Assembly: GCA_900167925.1 (NCBI GenBank)
Contig: FUZM01000007.1
Location: 1 to 47,572 of the forward strand
Length of the DNA stretch: 47,572 nt
Direction: 5' to 3'
Source of the DNA: Bacteroidales bacterium WCE2008
Lineage (GTDB): Bacteria; Bacteroidota; Bacteroidia; Bacteroidales; UBA932
Shown here one piece after another: positions 44,720-47,572 of this stretch. Under the pieces are notes generated by a model. That model did not search any database. It was given only the letters and a program-made list of their open reading frames with translations, and was not told the origin of the DNA. The position numbers and the translations under genes are program-made. The first letter of the stretch is position 1. Each line of letters begins with the position of its first letter.

Positions 44720-44754
44720 TACCTACTCTTTTATGGATTTTCGGCTTTCTCCAT
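44720..44754 (-). promoter_or_regulatory. Conserved stem-loop/pseudoknot element before precursor A
   Basis: On the minus strand ATGGA and TCCAT flank a loop with AAAGCCGAAA, followed by AAAAGAGTAGGTA. Loop GCC can pair with GGT (one G-U). It lies 21 bp before the gene A start, close to the distances at the other three copies. Confidence 0.7.
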
Positions 44755-44796
44755 TCTTATTGTATATATTTCAGTGGAATCAGCAGTGACGATAAG

Positions 44797-44918
44797 CAAA
44801 TTTAGGATATTACAAGTTTGTTTCCACTTTTTCAAGGGAAATAATCCTAATGCTTTCTTTGGCTTAACTTGCTGAAATGTAGTCTGTTAGGCTGTTTTAA
44901 TAATCGTTCATCCTAACT
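44797..44918 (-). promoter_or_regulatory. RiPP-type promoter for A-rSAM2-B-LanM
   Basis: The minus-strand -7 box TAAATTTG is at 44797-44804. CCTAATG (44846-44852) and CCTAACT (44912-44918) are 66 bp apart. The nearer repeat begins 49 bp from the -7 box. Confidence 0.6.
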
Positions 44919-45159
44919 GGTAAGTGTAAGTGGTTGTTTCTCAGCGGGTTATGGCTTAATTCTTTGGATTATGGTCTAATTAATTATCAATCAGTGCGTT
45001 GTCTGTCAAGGCGGGATCGCGGGCTTATTTGTCGTCCAGGTTTCCAGTCCAAATCTTTCGGATTATTTCCGCTGATTTTTGCGTCTGAATATATACCTGA
45101 CGACAGTGCGGTTGTGTTTGTTGCAAAATGCATCTTGCTGATATTCAGATATATACAAA
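44919..45159. other. AT-rich spacer, nothing recognised
   Basis: Short open frames occur but lack a family signal, a ribosome-binding context or a promoter that would support them. It separates the RiPP promoter from the terminator at 45160. Confidence 0.5.
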
Positions 45160-45189
45160 TTTAGAGATGCACCAAGGTACATCTCTAAA
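45160..45189. terminator. Hairpin, likely bidirectional terminator
   Basis: TTTAGAGATG (45160-45169) pairs with CATCTCTAAA (45180-45189) around a 10-base loop that can itself pair ACC with GGT. A and T residues flank both sides. It would stop minus-strand transcripts coming from the genes at 45262-47481. Confidence 0.65.
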
Positions 45190-45261
45190 ATCATAAAGCG
45201 CTAACTTCTAAGTGTTTACAGTTTACACCTGATAGACGAATCTATTCCGATTCCGCAGATC

Positions 45262-45498
45262 TTACATGTACCTCTGATATCTCCCCATCAAACACCTTCG
45301 AACCATCATTATGACCAACTTGTCAATAAAGTAGTTACTGATTCTTTTAACTGGTTCAAAACCTGAAGAATAATCTGGTAGGGTTATCCGATAATTCTCG
45401 GGCTGGGTGGCAAATGATACAATCAGGGAATCATTGCGTTCAAAGACAAGGACAAAGGCTGTCATAGGTTTATTTGCCCAATTCTCCATATCTTCCAT
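45262..45498 (-). pseudogene. Possible gene remnant, C-terminal fragment of an unknown protein
   Basis: There are 78 residues from the first ATG. The frame stays open a further 16 codons upstream (reading ...AYLQRIYLNE before the Met) before a stop, which suggests the 5' end has been lost. The sequence (TAFVLVFERNDSLIVSFATQPENYRITL) looks like real protein with alternating strands, but no family was recognised. It could also be a small intact gene. Confidence 0.4.
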
Positions 45499-45561
45499 CT
45501 CATTTAGATATATTCTCTGAAGATAGGCTGTTCAATAAAACCTTACATCTGGGTCAATATT

Positions 45562-46731
45562 CTACATTCTAAACATGACTAGCGGATAATCGATCCTCAA
45601 TAAATATTCATTAATCCATTCATCACGTTCTTCAGATACTTGTTGAAGTCGAAACAGCTCATCTGCACAATCATACAAAGTGCTCCAGTAATTATCAAAT
45701 CGAAGGCTTCGAGATATACTCTCTTTTGTCTTGATTGGCTTATCATAGGACAAATATCTATCCTCAAGCGCCTTTTTGTATCCTTTGTCAATAGAATCAA
45801 TATATGAATAGTGCAAATTCGATTCCATAATTGAACTCTTAATCCTTTCTTTGATAGCAATGTGGTTCTCCGGATGCGGACCACCGAAAACCATGCTCCA
45901 ATACCTCACGTTCTCTGCCCCGTCATGTTGATTCATTTCTTGTATAATCACATTTAAGCCATCAGGCTGTTCCATGTAATCTAAAAGAACGCCATAAAGC
46001 TCACTAACGTGATCTCCCATCCAGATACCATCCGACGCAATCCGGGCAACCTTCTTGACATACTCAGATTTATCTATAAATGGACTGCTATACATATATG
46101 TGCTTACACAATTATCGCAGATTTCTTGTAGACAAAGATAGCCCTCAAAGTTTTCGGGGAATTCTTCAGACATCTTCCTGTCTGTATCTTTGATCGTCCT
46201 CATTATAGCCGTAGATGTTTTTTCTGGTCGGTCTTGGCTCATGACATAGGTTCGATAGGCATCAGTGAAGCCCTGATCCTTGTCTTTTCCTCCTCCGGGT
46301 GACTTAATCTTCATTCGTCTCATTGTTCTCCCATCCATTCCAGAAAAATAACCGGCCCACGAAGCCCTTTTGTCTGGTGGAGCCATTCTCCCCGCCACCA
46401 CGAAAGAAACCAGACTATCCTTAATCTCTTTGATGGACATAATGTCTGGATAACCTCGCGAGATCAGCATACCTCGAATGATATAAGTCTCTTCGAAACT
46501 TGCGGGGAGTGAATTTATTATCTTCTTGACAGCTTTTTGCGTGACCTTTCTATCTTCGTATGTGGCGTGTCTTCCAAGTACTTCTACCTTGGCGATCTCG
46601 TCAAGTTCATGGGCTATGCATTTAGATATCCCATCAAGATTCTGTCCATAAACGCGAGCGCATAAGACTGAAATTGACAGAATAATAATGCCCCGATAAA
46701 GCAAATACTTAGTACATTGTGCATTTTTCAT
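45562..46731 (-). CDS. Secreted protein of unknown function
   Basis: The product has 389 residues with an N-terminal signal peptide (hydrophobic run IIILSISVLCARVYG, cleavage near residue 29). The rest is mainly helical and charged, with several Cys (LCLQEICDNC). No family was recognised. It begins 6 bp after the stop of the RHS tip gene on the same strand, so the two are probably co-transcribed. An association with that element, perhaps protective, is only a guess from position. Confidence 0.7.
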   Translation of the reverse strand: MKNAQCTKYLLYRGIIILSISVLCARVYGQNLDGISKCIAHELDEIAKVEVLGRHATYEDRKVTQKAVKKIINSLPASFEETYIIRGMLISRGYPDIMSIKEIKDSLVSFVVAGRMAPPDKRASWAGYFSGMDGRTMRRMKIKSPGGGKDKDQGFTDAYRTYVMSQDRPEKTSTAIMRTIKDTDRKMSEEFPENFEGYLCLQEICDNCVSTYMYSSPFIDKSEYVKKVARIASDGIWMGDHVSELYGVLLDYMEQPDGLNVIIQEMNQHDGAENVRYWSMVFGGPHPENHIAIKERIKSSIMESNLHYSYIDSIDKGYKKALEDRYLSYDKPIKTKESISRSLRFDNYWSTLYDCADELFRLQQVSEERDEWINEYLLRIDYPLVMFRM

Positions 46732-46737
46732 ATATCG

Positions 46738-47481
46738 TTATTTTACTATCATCTTAACTTTATCCTTCCCTTTATAGAAGGATTCAAATTTGCCCATAGC
46801 ATTTTTGCTTCCAGTTATGTAATGATTTCCTGAGGCTCCTTCCCCAAACAAAATGCAACCGTGACTATCACTTGGTTTATTGCCGATGTGCCCCAATATT
46901 CCTCTTTTGATCGGGACGTAATTCTCACTTGTCTTATCCTCATTGTATATCCTGAAGGCAAACGCACCAGAAATTTTACCTTCAGCACGTGGTTCTGTAT
47001 TATATAATCCCACAGGGATTGGTCTTTTTAGACCTGCTTCTTTGGTTGGCTCGCCTGGACGTTCTAGGCTATAACATGTGAAACGATCTTCTCCGACGAC
47101 GTTCACTGAACCAGGAGTAGCTATGTCATCTGTATTTTCCCCGTCTCGTTCTACGATAATAAGGCCATCACATTCCTCTGAGACGTCGGCATTGGTTAGA
47201 AGTTCTTCGTTAGAATACCCAAAACATGAAGCCACCGTGGGAACTACATAATTCACAATGTATATTTTATTATCGTCTTTTCCATCTGATCCGAGGTATT
47301 GTCCGTTCTTAGTATAATAATCACCAAATTCCCTTCCATCCGGATCGACCAAATTAATTGGATTACTGTTGCAATATACATACGGGCTGATGCTGTAGTA
47401 CTTCTCGCAGAGAGGGTCAATCGTCATCCAGCGCATGTTGGACGGCGAGTACATCCTTGCTCCGAAGTCGTACAGGCCGAG
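46738..47481 (-). pseudogene. Orphan RHS tip with DUF5675-like C-terminal domain
   Basis: The frame is open from 47481; the first ATG is at 47454 (238 residues). It starts with the end of an RHS core (GLYDFGARMYSPSNMRWMTIDPLCEKYYS, then NPINLVDPDGRE), which normally closes a 1000+ residue RHS/YD-repeat protein. Here a stop codon directly precedes it, so the shell is missing. The C-terminal part (FTCYSLERPG, KRPIPVGLYN, ILGHIGNKPSDSHGCILFG) matches the DUF5675 pattern with an SHGC motif. It may be a displaced RHS tip kept as a cassette, or a broken gene. Confidence 0.75.
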
Positions 47482-47492
47482 TCAGTTTTTAA

Positions 47493-47572
47493 TCACCTAT
47501 CAAAGAAATTGAAGTCATATATATTGATCCTTATATCGCCATCTACATATAATCTTTTTCCATCCAGATACC
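47493..47572 (-). CDS. C-terminal end of a gene running past the window
   Basis: 25 codons end in NIYDFNFFDR and a TGA stop at 47493-47495. The frame is open to the window edge. It is not in frame with the RHS fragment. No family can be assigned from so short a piece. Confidence 0.45.
   Translation of the reverse strand, partial: YLDGKRLYVDGDIRINIYDFNFFDR

Overview
The window looks like part of the chromosome of an uncultured gut or rumen-type Bacteroidales. The partial 16S rRNA end, many TAnnTTTG-type -7 promoter boxes, SusC/SusD pairs, SPII lipoproteins and a GG-leader peptide system with radical SAM/SPASM enzymes all fit Bacteroidota. The GC-rich coding sequence and the 16S tail suggest an RC9/UBA932-like group, but that placement is a weak inference.

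Layout. (1) 1-528: the 3' end of 16S rRNA, tRNA-Ile(GAT), tRNA-Ala(TGC) and then a terminator, with no 23S behind it. (2) 653-2054: a small membrane protein and an AraC-type regulator. (3) 2206-24954: one compact block of 12 same-strand genes, read as a beta-mannan utilisation locus. It holds a Na+/sugar symporter, a GH2, a GH130, a clan GH-A lipoprotein, a lipoprotein, a GH26 mannanase, two SusC/SusD pairs, a CE1-like esterase and a final surface lipoprotein. It ends in a strong terminator. The implied route is surface cutting by GH26, uptake by SusCD, periplasmic trimming by GH2 and the esterase, symport across the inner membrane and cytosolic phosphorolysis by GH130. (4) 24988-26275: non-coding GC-rich DNA followed by ten exact-length 74-bp tandem units. 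(5) 26287-32863: a small membrane protein, an ECF sigma factor with its membrane partner, three tandem copies of a small lipoprotein, a Na/Pi cotransporter and a glycerate kinase.

(6) 32893-44918: the most interesting part, a RiPP (ribosomally made, modified peptide) locus on the minus strand in four transcription units. It encodes two radical SAM/SPASM maturases, a LanM-like enzyme whose cyclase half has lost its zinc ligands, a C39-peptidase ABC exporter, an HlyD adaptor and at least seven candidate precursors. Two of these precursors are short genes that are easy to miss. The precursors next to the first maturase and exporter share a C-x3-[FY] core motif, repeated up to eight times in one peptide. 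The four units share a promoter layout: CTAAC-type repeats about 66 bp apart, the nearer one about 50 bp from the -7 box. Each unit also carries one copy of a covarying stem-loop, possibly a pseudoknot, just before a precursor gene.

(7) 44919-47572: AT-rich DNA with a terminator, a gene remnant, a secreted protein of unknown function, and an RHS tip fragment carrying a DUF5675-like domain. It ends in the last codons of another gene cut by the window edge.

All family assignments come from reading motifs by eye; no database search was run.
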